Below, one piece after another: positions 54,153-62,370 of a stretch of DNA of 64,000 nt. The DNA is taken from contig JAHBWD010000028.1 in assembly GCA_019637175.1 (NCBI GenBank), forward strand, positions 38,004-102,003, given 5' to 3'. The stretch comes from Labilithrix sp. (lineage in GTDB: Bacteria > Myxococcota_A > Polyangia > Polyangiales > Polyangiaceae). A program made the translations under genes and the position numbers. The notes under the pieces are model-generated. The model saw only the letters and a list, made by a program, of their open reading frames with translations. It was not told the origin of the DNA and ran no database searches. Positions within the stretch are counted from its first letter, which is position 1; every line of letters begins with the position of its first letter.

Positions 54153-54214
54153 GCGGGTAACGAGGGGTCGATTGACGGTTTGGGCGGAACAGTCGATCCT
54201 CGCCGGTAAGGACC

Positions 54215-54787
54215 ATGTGCTCGCGGCTCGACACCCTGGCGCTCGTGGGTTTCATCTTCGCTCTCGGCGGTTGTGGCGGAGCCGTGCCCACGCTGCGCCC
54301 CGACGAGTTGCATCGGCCGGCTTTGCCCGGGGTCGCTCCGCGCACGGTGCGGCTCGTCGTGCTCGATCATCGCTCGCCGACACCCGACGACACGGAAGAG
54401 ACCTCGGCGGCCGTCCGCTCGGCGATCGCGGAGACGCTGAGACGCGCTTCGGTCGTCGTTCAATCAGACTCGCCGAACGACCTCTCGGTGATCATCGCGC
54501 ATCCGAGGGAGGCCCCGGAGGGCTTCTCGCCTGAAGCCTGTCTAGAGATGACGGGACGGCTCACCCATCCCGGAGGCTCCTTCGCACAAGCGCGCGCGGT
54601 GCGCTGCTTCGAGTGGAGGCATTGGCTCGGTTTTTCGATGGGCAACGATTCGAGCAAGCTCTTTCAGCCCGCGATAAGCGACATGCTCCGTCAGCTCGAC
54701 GCGCAGCTGAACAGCATGCCTCCGCCCAAGCCGCAGCAAGACGACGCCATCCCCCACCCGCGCGCGTCGCTCTTCGAGCTGCGGTGA
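54215..54787 (+). CDS. Hypothetical lipoprotein
   Basis: This 190-residue protein has a lipoprotein signal ending ALGGC. A soluble domain with alternating strands and helices (VRLVVLDHRSP, SAAVRSAIAETLRRASVV) follows. I recognise no family. Its stop overlaps the following gene start (TGATG), so the two are probably cotranslated. An AAGG lies just before the ATG. Confidence 0.75.
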   Translation: MCSRLDTLALVGFIFALGGCGGAVPTLRPDELHRPALPGVAPRTVRLVVLDHRSPTPDDTEETSAAVRSAIAETLRRASVVVQSDSPNDLSVIIAHPREAPEGFSPEACLEMTGRLTHPGGSFAQARAVRCFEWRHWLGFSMGNDSSKLFQPAISDMLRQLDAQLNSMPPPKPQQDDAIPHPRASLFELR

Positions 54788-55641
54788 TGACGTCCCCAGC
54801 GGCTGCCTTTGACATGTCCGACCTCGACGCGCTCGAACGCCGCCTCCTAGCGCCCAAGGCGAAGGGCACCCCCGACGAGCTCTGGCTCCTCGTGACGAGA
54901 CGCGCTTCGCTGGCGGAAGGAGGAGGCGACGCCAAGCAAGTGAAGCAGCACCTGGCGATGGCCGCCCTTTTCGCCGGACGTGGATTCAAAGCCGGAGAGC
55001 GAGACACGGCGAGGCTCACCACGTACCTCGCCTTGTTTCGCGAAGCGCAGGCCAAGCAGTGCTTCCCGTTGCAACTCCAAGCCACCGAAGCCCGCATCAT
55101 CAACGAGCTTCGAGCTGCAGGCGGCATCTCGGAGCCCGAGATCCTGACGAAGAAGGCGAAGAGCGTCTTCACCCATGTCGCCCTGTATCTCGTCAGTGAC
55201 GAAACGAGCTTCGACACGATCTCGCACGACGACAGCCGGTGGGCTGATGACGAGGGGATGAGGGCCACCGTGCAGGCCGGTCTTGGCCTCTTCATCTACA
55301 CCGGCGCCGACGGCACGACACGCCACGAGGTTCGGGTCGTCGATCGCGACGACCTGGCGTTGGGTTCACGCGAGTACAAGAACCTGACTTCGAGCTCCGC
55401 CCCGGTCTTACTCGCGCTTCCTTCTGGACGGCTCCGTCTCGGGCAACCGCTCGCGAAGCGTGACGAGTGCCTCGAAGTCGAGGTCGAGGCGGGGGTCTAC
55501 CGCGTCGCGCTGTACAACCTTTCGAACGGCGAGAAGTGCGTCGTGATCGCCGCACGCACGAACCTGGAGAGCGCGCTGAACCAACTGCCCGAGTCGGAGC
55601 CTCGGTATGGTCAGAGCATCGGCGGCATCCTCAACACGTAG
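54787..55641 (+). CDS. Hypothetical protein coupled to upstream lipoprotein
   Basis: This 284-residue soluble protein starts inside the stop codon of the lipoprotein gene (TGATG; a GTG at 54784 is also possible). A helical N-terminal half (LFREAQAKQCF, LQATEARIINEL) is followed by a beta-rich half. No signal peptide or family is recognised. Coupling suggests that it works with the lipoprotein, but which side of the membrane it acts on is unclear. Confidence 0.7.
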   Translation: MTSPAAAFDMSDLDALERRLLAPKAKGTPDELWLLVTRRASLAEGGGDAKQVKQHLAMAALFAGRGFKAGERDTARLTTYLALFREAQAKQCFPLQLQATEARIINELRAAGGISEPEILTKKAKSVFTHVALYLVSDETSFDTISHDDSRWADDEGMRATVQAGLGLFIYTGADGTTRHEVRVVDRDDLALGSREYKNLTSSSAPVLLALPSGRLRLGQPLAKRDECLEVEVEAGVYRVALYNLSNGEKCVVIAARTNLESALNQLPESEPRYGQSIGGILNT

Positions 55642-55746
55642 CTCCCCCCCTCGTCAACGACGTGAGCGAGGGTGCTCCGGATCGCGGAGCGCCTGCTCGT
55701 CGGCGACTCCGGATCGAGCACGTTCGTCAGCCCGCCTCCCGTCGAG

Positions 55747-56259
55747 CTAATGCTCGAAGGGACAGCGGCGTCCCTTGATCGACTCGAAGTGGTGGATGCG
55801 GCAAAGGACGCTGTGCGTGACGGGGCCGCGCGTGCAAGCGTCGCGGCGACAGTGCGCATCGCCGCGCTCGGCGCCGAGCCCATCGTAGAACTCGCGATCC
55901 CACGCCAGCTGCGAGCGCTCGATCTCCGCTTGGCGCTCAGGCGTCCGCACGAAGCCGTTCCCGTCCTGCCACCGCTGCTCGTTCACGTACACGAGATCGC
56001 CGCGCGCGAGCGCGCACCAAAGATCGATCGTCTGATCGTGACTCACTTTCGCGAGATGGCGCACGCCGCGATCCCCGGGCGTGTCGAGCACGAGGCGCCC
56101 GTCGACGTTCCATTCCAGCGCGTGCCCGTCCGCCGTGGCGAGCCACGCAGCGCCGTGCTCTTCGTCGGACGGATCGAGCGCGGCCAAGAACGCTCGCATC
56201 TGCTCGCGTGAGGGCGAATCGATCGAATCTCCGAGACCGTTCGAGATGTAGAACGTCAT
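55747..56259 (-). CDS. Possible immunity-type protein with C-terminal Cys/His cluster
   Basis: This 170-residue protein begins MTFYISNGLGDSID, then a region with DEEHGAAWLATADGHALEWN. That region resembles Imm1-type immunity proteins common in polymorphic-toxin systems (low confidence). The C-terminus ends in a dense cluster (HCRRDACTRG, CRIHHFE, RRCPFEH) that could bind zinc. If the immunity assignment holds, a cognate toxin should be nearby, but none is evident. It diverges from the GMC oxidoreductase. Confidence 0.55.
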   Translation of the reverse strand: MTFYISNGLGDSIDSPSREQMRAFLAALDPSDEEHGAAWLATADGHALEWNVDGRLVLDTPGDRGVRHLAKVSHDQTIDLWCALARGDLVYVNEQRWQDGNGFVRTPERQAEIERSQLAWDREFYDGLGAERGDAHCRRDACTRGPVTHSVLCRIHHFESIKGRRCPFEH

Positions 56260-56340
56260 CGCGGTCTTCGAGTCTAGCAACCGAGCTCGCCGAACCGTGA
56301 TACGCCACCCCGCGATGGGGCCTTCGATGGGCGGCACGCC

Positions 56341-57945
56341 GTGAGCGACCTGCGCGCGTCGGCTGCGCAGGAACCGTTGGAGTACGATTGGCTCGTCATC
56401 GGCTCGGGATTCGGCGGCAGCGTGGCTGCGCTCCGACTGCGTGAAAAGGGCTATCGCGTGTGCGTCGTCGAGAAGGGCCGCCGGTTCCGGGGAGAGGACT
56501 TTCCCGAGACGAACTGGTCGCTCCGTCGATACCTGTGGCTCCCCGAGCTCGGGTGCCGTGGCCCGCAAGGGTTCACGCTCCTCCGTCACGTCCTCCTCTT
56601 CCACGGCGTCGGGCTCGGCGGAGGCAGCCTCGTCTACGCCGGCGTGCTCGTCGAGCCGCCCGCCGGCTTCTTCGACGCGCCCGTCTGGCGCGACCTCTGC
56701 GATTGGCCGACCGAGCTCGCGCCTCACTTCGAAACCGTGCGCAAGACGATCGGCGTGACCGTCACGCCCCACCGAACCGAGCCCGACGTACGTCTCGAAG
56801 AGCTCGTCCGCGAGCGTGGCGACGGCGCCGTCGTCCACGACGTGCCGATGGGGATCCTCCTCGGTGCGCCGGGAGAAGAGGGGCGCGTCGTCGACGATCC
56901 GTACTTCGGCGGTCGCGGGCCCGCGCGGCGCAACTGCACGCTGTGCGGCGGTTGCATGGTCGGCTGCCGCTTCGACGCGAAGAACACCCTCGATCGGAAC
57001 TACCTCCATCTCGCCGAGCAGATGGGCACCGAGATTCGCACCGAGACCGAGGTGACCCGCGTCGAGCCGATCGAACGCGACGGCGGCGCCGGCTATCGCG
57101 TCACGACGTCGCGAGGGGAGCTTCGCGCGCGCGGAGTCGTCTTCGCGGCCGGCGCGCTGGGCACCCAGGCGCTGCTCCAACGCTGTCGCGACGAAGGCGC
57201 GCTTCCCTTCTTATCGGAGCGCCTCGGCGCCGAGATCCGGATCAACAACGAGGACATCGTGTTCGTGACCACGCGAAGAGACGCCGACCACACGCGCGCC
57301 CCGGCGGGGAGCGCGCGCGTCGCGCTTCCTTCTCAGACGAACGCGCTCGCGGCTCGGTTCTCTCGCGGGTCTTCGTTCATGAGCCTCCTCGCGGTTCCCT
57401 CGACCGGCGCGACGCGCTGGTGGGGCGCCGCGGGTCGCATGATCGGCTGGCTCCTTCGAAGACCGATCACGACGCTGGCCCTGCTCCTCAAGCGTCGATG
57501 GGCGGAGCGGTCGATCGGTCTCATCGGCATGCAGCGAGCGGAGGGCGCGCTGCGCGTCCGACGTGGACGCGGGCTCCTCACGCTCTTCCGACGCGGTCTC
57601 GTGAGCGAGCCGGTCGTCGAACGCGCCGTTCCGCGCGAGCTCGCCGAGGTGCGGGCGCTCGCCCAGAAGCTCGCAGACCGCACCGACGGGGTGATGCAGA
57701 CGCTCGTTCCAGCGGCGTTCGGCGTGACGACGACCGCGCACCTCTTCGGAGGTTGCGTCATCGGTCGCGGACCCGACGAGGGAGTGGTCGACGTCGACCA
57801 CCGCGTCTTCGGCTACGAGAACCTCCTCATCTGCGACGGGTCGGTGATCCCGGTAAACCCCGGAACGGCGCCCAGCCTGACGATCGCCGCGATGGCGGAG
57901 CGCTGCATGAGCAAGATCCCGGACCACGACTCCGGGGGCGCGTAG
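56341..57945 (+). CDS. GMC-family oxidoreductase (cholesterol-oxidase-like)
   Basis: This 534-residue flavoenzyme has the FAD-binding Rossmann motif GSGFGGSVAA (about 21-30) and the GMC signatures HGVGLGGGSLVYAG and FAAGALGTQALL. The C-terminal DGSVIPVNPGTAPSLTIAA includes the active-site Asn region. A four-Cys segment (CTLCGGCMVGC) is also present, as in related cholesterol/sterol oxidases. It probably oxidises an alcohol, perhaps a sterol or hopanoid-type substrate, using FAD. The GTG start is weakly supported. No accessory genes adjoin. Confidence 0.9.
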   Translation: MSDLRASAAQEPLEYDWLVIGSGFGGSVAALRLREKGYRVCVVEKGRRFRGEDFPETNWSLRRYLWLPELGCRGPQGFTLLRHVLLFHGVGLGGGSLVYAGVLVEPPAGFFDAPVWRDLCDWPTELAPHFETVRKTIGVTVTPHRTEPDVRLEELVRERGDGAVVHDVPMGILLGAPGEEGRVVDDPYFGGRGPARRNCTLCGGCMVGCRFDAKNTLDRNYLHLAEQMGTEIRTETEVTRVEPIERDGGAGYRVTTSRGELRARGVVFAAGALGTQALLQRCRDEGALPFLSERLGAEIRINNEDIVFVTTRRDADHTRAPAGSARVALPSQTNALAARFSRGSSFMSLLAVPSTGATRWWGAAGRMIGWLLRRPITTLALLLKRRWAERSIGLIGMQRAEGALRVRRGRGLLTLFRRGLVSEPVVERAVPRELAEVRALAQKLADRTDGVMQTLVPAAFGVTTTAHLFGGCVIGRGPDEGVVDVDHRVFGYENLLICDGSVIPVNPGTAPSLTIAAMAERCMSKIPDHDSGGA

Positions 57946-58069
57946 GCGCGCCACGGGCCGCCTGCGCCCGCCCCTCGCGGGTGAAGAACGACGGGCTCTT
58001 GCGATCGAAGTACCGCGGGTCGGCCTGAAAGCGGAGCGTGACCTCGGCCACCTGCAACATCTTGCTCAC
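57827..58069 (-). other. Possible gene fragment overlapping the GMC gene
   Basis: A leftward frame with strong third-position GC reads KMLQVAEVTLRFQADPRYFD and then RKSPSFFTREGRAQAARGAP, clearly protein-like. It then runs into the antisense of the GMC gene end. No ribosome site precedes the GTG at 58069, and an open frame continues upstream (to about 58120). I read it as a decayed gene remnant rather than a functional overlapping gene. Confidence 0.3.
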
Positions 58070-58142
58070 GTCCGCGGCCCGCGAGATGCGCCGGGCCGCC
58101 CAGACGATCGACGCCGCGGAGATATCGCGTAACCTCGAGGGA

Positions 58143-58535
58143 ATGCGCCTCGGCGTCGCCATCGTCGTGCTCGTGGCCGCGATCGCCACCAACGCTTGCA
58201 AGCGAAGGGCCGCATGCGACGCGACCGATTCGGTATCGCTCGAACTGTGCGGTCCGCGCAAAGCATGGGTCGGGCAGTGGGTCGACGCGGACTTCTCTCG
58301 CCCCCGCTACATCGACATCGGCCCTCACGGCGGGTATCGCTCCACCGACCAAACGCCACGTCACCAGCGCCTCATCGAGGGCGACATCGTCGGGTTCGAA
58401 GGCAACGACATGAAGGTGCGAACGAGCGCTTCGGGGGAGGTGCTTCTCGTCCACGTGAGCAGCCCACCCTCCGACGACGACGGCGCGTGGAAGATGACGG
58501 TGGAAGGCGCGACCTACTATCGATCAGCACCCTGA
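58143..58535 (+). CDS. Hypothetical lipoprotein, 3' end duplicated at 62193
   Basis: This 130-residue protein has a lipoprotein signal ending ATNAC. A small beta-rich domain (GQWVDADFSRPRYIDIGPHG, and the tail SGEVLLVHVSS) follows. GAGG lies just before the ATG. The last 41 codons and 19 bp downstream are repeated at 62193-62335 with 4 mismatches in 143 bp, evidence of a local duplication. No family is recognised. Confidence 0.72.
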   Translation: MRLGVAIVVLVAAIATNACKRRAACDATDSVSLELCGPRKAWVGQWVDADFSRPRYIDIGPHGGYRSTDQTPRHQRLIEGDIVGFEGNDMKVRTSASGEVLLVHVSSPPSDDDGAWKMTVEGATYYRSAP

Positions 58536-58554
58536 GCAGCCCCGCTGAACGATC
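58412..58554 (+). repeat. 143-bp direct repeat, copy A
   Basis: This covers the 3' part of the lipoprotein gene and its downstream flank. Copy B at 62193-62335 has the same orientation and is 139/143 identical by my base-by-base comparison. The copies flank about 3.6 kb of lower-GC lipoprotein genes, the arrangement left by tandem duplication or by recombination-mediated integration. Confidence 0.8.
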
Positions 58555-58623
58555 CCTCAGGTTCCTCAACGTCCGCTCATCGATCGAGAAGCTCGTCGTC
58601 TTCGTCCGTGACTGCGTAGCCGA

Positions 58624-58857
58624 TCATCGCCGCCGTGACTGGCGCTGTCGTTCCGCTTCGCGACGAAGACCGCTGAGGTTCCAATACGCGAGGCAACAAC
58701 CGAAGACGATCGCCTCCGAGACCAAGGGCACCCAGCACCAGACCATGCGCTCACCGAACGTGCCGACGGGGCCAAGGCCCAGCGGAACGGAGAGAGCCCG
58801 GGTCGAGGTCGCGCCAACCGCGAGCGGGGTCCCGACGAGCTGTCCGGCCGAAATCGT
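58624..58857 (-). pseudogene. Truncated membrane-protein gene
   Basis: A leftward frame bounded by stops reads SVPLGLGPVGTFGERMVWCW and then VPLVSEAIVFGCCLAYWN, with a basic tail RREAERQRQSRRR. This is a convincing two-helix membrane protein, but it has no start codon before the internal ATG at 58746. It appears to be 5'-truncated beside the inverted-repeat copy at 58874. Confidence 0.4.
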
Positions 58858-58873
58858 TCAGATCACGACCCAT

Positions 58874-58895
58874 GCGCTTGTAAACGTAAACAATT
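58874..58895. repeat. 22-bp inverted repeat, left copy
   Basis: The core TTGTAAACGTAAACA (58878-58892) is AT-rich in this GC-rich genome and is the exact reverse complement of the core at 59579-59593. The flanks match for 22 bp with two mismatches. The two copies bracket the lipoprotein gene at 58998-59546. They could be ends of a small mobile unit or two copies of one operator. Confidence 0.6.
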
Positions 58896-58997
58896 CTCTG
58901 ACTTCCTCTCTGGAATTCTCGAGCGCGCTTATGAAGTATCTAGCGTGCGCGCCGTCACAAGAGACGCGATGGCAAGCGTGCGCCCGAGGAGTAGAGC

Positions 58998-59546
58998 ATG
59001 ACGAGTCCGAAGAAGTTCGCGCTGTTCACTGTGGCGATCGCTGCCTCGGTCGCGGTAGTGGGGACCGCCGCCATCGGCTGTAAGGCCGTGACTTCGAACG
59101 ACGACGAGAGGGCCACCAAGACGGACGGGACGGGCAACGGCGGCGAAGGAGTCGATGGCGGCACGGATCCGACGGTGACACCCACGGCGATCGACCCGCA
59201 GCTCGTGGGCACTTGGTCTCTGGTGACGACGGGTGCCGCCAGCCAAACTACCTATTACGAAGACGGCACTTGGTTGATCGTCGTGGTGGCTCGCGGCTCC
59301 ATCTCCGACATCGACGTCGCACGGAAAGGCAACTACCGGGCAGAGGGCGGTCGAATCTACTACTCCGACGCCGTCTCCCAGACCAGCAAGGATCAAGGGA
59401 AGACCTGGAGTGCATGGGCACCGTCAGCCACGCAGAGCTGGGAGGAGCTGTACGTCATTGGCACCGATGAATACGGTGAATACCTCATCGCGGAGGAAGG
59501 CGAGATCACCGAAGACTCGGTGAAGTACCGTCGGCGCACCGAGTGA
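58998..59546 (+). CDS. Hypothetical lipoprotein between inverted repeats
   Basis: This 182-residue protein has a signal sequence ending AAIGC. A Thr/Asp/Gly-rich linker and a lipocalin-like beta domain (LVGTWSLVTTGA, repeated Tyr-rich strands) follow. A GAGGAG ribosome site precedes the ATG. Codon use is less GC-biased than in most of the window. The gene is bracketed by a 22-bp inverted repeat (58874 and 59576), suggesting that it moved as a unit, or that both copies are regulator sites. Confidence 0.75.
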   Translation: MTSPKKFALFTVAIAASVAVVGTAAIGCKAVTSNDDERATKTDGTGNGGEGVDGGTDPTVTPTAIDPQLVGTWSLVTTGAASQTTYYEDGTWLIVVVARGSISDIDVARKGNYRAEGGRIYYSDAVSQTSKDQGKTWSAWAPSATQSWEELYVIGTDEYGEYLIAEEGEITEDSVKYRRRTE

Positions 59547-59575
59547 TGGGTCAGACGCAGGATTGACCTGCACGG

Positions 59576-59597
59576 AAGTGTTTACGTTTACAAACGC
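59576..59597. repeat. 22-bp inverted repeat, right copy
   Basis: The core TGTTTACGTTTACAA (59579-59593) is the exact reverse complement of the left copy. It sits about 57 bp upstream of the beta-helix lipoprotein start at 59654, so a regulatory function at that promoter is also possible. Confidence 0.6.
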
Positions 59598-59653
59598 TCG
59601 TGCGTGACACCCGTCTGCCTGTGGCAGAGTCCGAACGCGACGACGAGGTTCAC

Positions 59654-61039
59654 ATGAGACGGAACGATTCGGTGTGCATGGTTGCGATTTGCTTGGCCGG
59701 CCTCGCTGCTTGCGACAGCAGCTCCGCGAAGACCGAGCCCGTCGTTCCGGACGCCGGCCCTGCGCCCGACGGCGGCGACGCGCCGTCGAAGTGCGTCGCC
59801 CCGACGGGTGACGGGACGGTCCACTCCTCGTCCGCGCTCGCCTCGGACGACGAGGTGTGGACCGCCGCGGGCAGCCCGCACGTCGTCACGTTTCCGGTCT
59901 CGATCCGCGCCGGACAGAAGCTCACGATCGAGCCGTGCGCCGTGGTTCGCCTCGACGGCAAAATGAGCCTGCTCGTCGACGGTGAGCTCATCGCCGAAGG
60001 CGCGGCCGACCAGCGAATCTCGCTCGAGCGTGCGGGGGCTGAGCCGTGGGAGTACATCCGCGTCTCCGACACCGGGCGCGCACGCTTCGCCTACGCGACG
60101 CTCGCGGGCGGCGGGCACCTGCGCAACAACCGTCCGAACGAGACGGCGACGCTCTACGTCCACGGAAGGGCATCTTCGCCTGCAGGCGCCCAGCCGCTCG
60201 TACGCGTGGACCACGTCACCATCGAGGGGTCGCAGACGCTCGGCGTGCTCTTGACCGAGAACGGCGCGTTCACCGACGACTCGCGCGACCTCACTGTCAC
60301 CGGCAGCGGCTCGGCGCCGATCCGCACCTGGGTGAGCGCCGCCTCGAGCCTGCCCACGGGCGCGTACGCCGGCAACCAGGACGATCAGATCCTGCTCGAG
60401 GCGGGAGGCTCCCCGGTCGTGGGCGAGGTCACGCTGCGCGCTCGCGGCCTCTCGTACCACGTGATCAGCCCCCCGCTGCGCGTCGGCGGCACCGACAACG
60501 ACCGGAAGCCCGGCACGCTCGTCGTCGAGCCTGGCGTCACGCTCCGCTTCCAGCCGGGGTCAGGGGTGAACGTCGAAGCGTATACGACGAGCGAGAGCGC
60601 CACGGGAACGCTGCGCGCGATCGGCACGCCCGACAAGGCGATCGTGTTCACGTCCGACGCCGCGACGCCGGCGCCGGGGGACTGGGTCGGCATCACGTTC
60701 AAGGGCACGCCCTCGCCGAACAACCGCATCGAGCACGCGACGATCGCGTACGCCGGCGGCGACTCCGGCATCTCGAGCTACGACTGCTTCGTCACCCCCG
60801 ACGAGCGCGGCTTCTCGAACCATGCGGCGGTGATCCTCTTCGGCGGCCAGGCCGCGACGCCGTTCATCGCCCACACGCGCATCGAGAACAGCGCCCAGGA
60901 CGGCATCGTGCGCGGCTGGACGGGCGAGCCGGTCGATTTCTCGAGCACGAACGAGTTCGTCGGGGTCTCCCGCTGCTGGCAGACGTTCCCGAAGCCCGCC
61001 GCGGGGGCGTGCCCCTCACCGCCGCCGTGCCCGAACTGA
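59654..61039 (+). CDS. Beta-helix lipoprotein
   Basis: This 461-residue lipoprotein (signal ending LAAC) has an Asp/Ala/Pro linker. Repeating units typical of right-handed parallel beta-helix proteins (KLTIEPCAVVRLDGKMSLLV, GTLVVEPGVTLRFQPGS, RIEHATIAYAGGDSG) follow. Such proteins bind or degrade polysaccharide; no catalytic residues are identifiable. It lies between the inverted-repeat unit and another lipoprotein gene. A start at 59600 is possible but would disrupt the signal. Confidence 0.82.
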   Translation: MRRNDSVCMVAICLAGLAACDSSSAKTEPVVPDAGPAPDGGDAPSKCVAPTGDGTVHSSSALASDDEVWTAAGSPHVVTFPVSIRAGQKLTIEPCAVVRLDGKMSLLVDGELIAEGAADQRISLERAGAEPWEYIRVSDTGRARFAYATLAGGGHLRNNRPNETATLYVHGRASSPAGAQPLVRVDHVTIEGSQTLGVLLTENGAFTDDSRDLTVTGSGSAPIRTWVSAASSLPTGAYAGNQDDQILLEAGGSPVVGEVTLRARGLSYHVISPPLRVGGTDNDRKPGTLVVEPGVTLRFQPGSGVNVEAYTTSESATGTLRAIGTPDKAIVFTSDAATPAPGDWVGITFKGTPSPNNRIEHATIAYAGGDSGISSYDCFVTPDERGFSNHAAVILFGGQAATPFIAHTRIENSAQDGIVRGWTGEPVDFSSTNEFVGVSRCWQTFPKPAAGACPSPPPCPN

Positions 61040-61240
61040 CGACGACGCTCGCACATCATCGCCGCCGTAGCTGGCGCTGGTTCGCTCCGACCTCGGAACC
61101 AGCACACGCGCCAGGCTTTCTCCTCCCGGCGCGACGCACGCGTTCTTGAGCGACCGAAACGCGCCAGAAGTCGTCAGAAGGGCGAGCACCCGGCTTGCTT
61201 GCGACGAGCGCACATCGTGCTACCAGTGTCGCCGTTCACC

Positions 61241-62167
61241 ATGAGCAAGTCGCTGGCCATCGTTCTCGTAGCTGTTGCCGCTGGACTCGTTTCTGCGTCC
61301 TGCGCAACCTCCGCTAACCCTACCGACGATGCCGGAACGAACCCTTCGCAGAACCCAAACGATGCGGGCTCGTCGTCGGGGGATGCGTTCAGCAACACGG
61401 CGGAAGGCATCGAGATCGCCGTGTCCAAGATGCTGCCAGTGACGGCCGCCGACGGCATGGAGCGCATTTATGTCTGGTTGACGGCAAGGAATGTGGCGGC
61501 TGCGGCACCGATCGCGGTCACTAGTTTACAGCTCTCGCTCGTGACGACAGACGCGCTCATCGTGCCTGCCGACGCCGAGTCGCTGACCGTGAAGCAGGCG
61601 TGCGCGGGCGGCGGGCTTCTCGACACCGGTGGGAAGCTGTCCTGCGTCGCCGTGTTCGTGGCGAAAGCCGGAACGGCGAAGTCGATCGCCTACAAGCTCC
61701 CGTCAGGAGCAAGCCTCCGCGTTCCACTGTCCCCACGTGACTGCAACGCGCTGCCGCAACGTGGGGCCGACGTGACCGAAAAACAGCAAGCAACCCTGCC
61801 TAGCATCACCGGCCCTGGTGACACTACGGAGGTGCCGAATGGCGACTTCGTGCTGACAAAGGCAATCGTGACGGACTCCTCTGGGAGCCCTCCTGGCGCT
61901 GTCACATTTCGCGTCAGCAACGGCCGCTACGAATTGGTCAATAGCGAAGCGGGCGAGGTGACTATCCGCACGACGGGTACCATCACGACAAGCGATACGG
62001 CACTGACGCTGCAGAACGACTGCGTCTGGATGGCCGGCAGGGGACGACTCGACAGCGTCGACGAGAGTCAACCGAAGTCTACTTCCGAGCACCGCTACCT
62101 CCCCGAAAAACGCAGCCTCGCGATGACGCGGCCCGGCCGCTATTCCGAGTACTCGTTGGCCGATTGA
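61241..62167 (+). CDS. Hypothetical lipoprotein
   Basis: This 308-residue protein has a signal ending LVSASC. A Gly/Asn/Asp-rich linker and an immunoglobulin-like beta domain (ERIYVWLTARNVAAAAPIAV) follow. Codons are clearly less GC-rich than the genome norm, suggesting recent acquisition. The last about 45 residues (after DCVWM) look unlike the rest and may be out of the original frame. It ends 25 bp before repeat copy B. Confidence 0.7.
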   Translation: MSKSLAIVLVAVAAGLVSASCATSANPTDDAGTNPSQNPNDAGSSSGDAFSNTAEGIEIAVSKMLPVTAADGMERIYVWLTARNVAAAAPIAVTSLQLSLVTTDALIVPADAESLTVKQACAGGGLLDTGGKLSCVAVFVAKAGTAKSIAYKLPSGASLRVPLSPRDCNALPQRGADVTEKQQATLPSITGPGDTTEVPNGDFVLTKAIVTDSSGSPPGAVTFRVSNGRYELVNSEAGEVTIRTTGTITTSDTALTLQNDCVWMAGRGRLDSVDESQPKSTSEHRYLPEKRSLAMTRPGRYSEYSLAD

Positions 62168-62192
62168 CGTCCTGACCTGCCTGGGTTCAGTG

Positions 62193-62335
62193 GAAGGTGC
62201 GAACGAGCGGTTCGGGGGAGGTGCTTCTCGTCCACGTGGGCAGCCCACCCTCCGACGACGACGGCGCGTGGAAGATGACGGTGGAAGGCGCGACCTGCCA
62301 TCGATCAGCACCCTGAGCAGCCCCGCTGAACGATC
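62193..62335 (+). repeat. 143-bp direct repeat, copy B (truncated lipoprotein 3' end)
   Basis: This duplicates the last 41 codons of the lipoprotein at 58143-58535, plus flank, with four substitutions (changing an Ala, a Ser and two Tyr) and no stop. It has no upstream coding part, so it is a gene fragment. The reading frame is preserved, suggesting a young duplication. Confidence 0.8.
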
Positions 62336-62370
62336 TCCCATGCGGTGAAGCGTGCGACTAGGCTTGACCC

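Noticed and set aside
59588..60460. Leftward frame antisense to the beta-helix lipoprotein
   Set aside because: Arg/Asp-rich shadow of a clear rightward gene.
61016..61213. Leftward 65-residue frame after the beta-helix gene
   Set aside because: No motif or ribosome site; overlaps the short repeat only.
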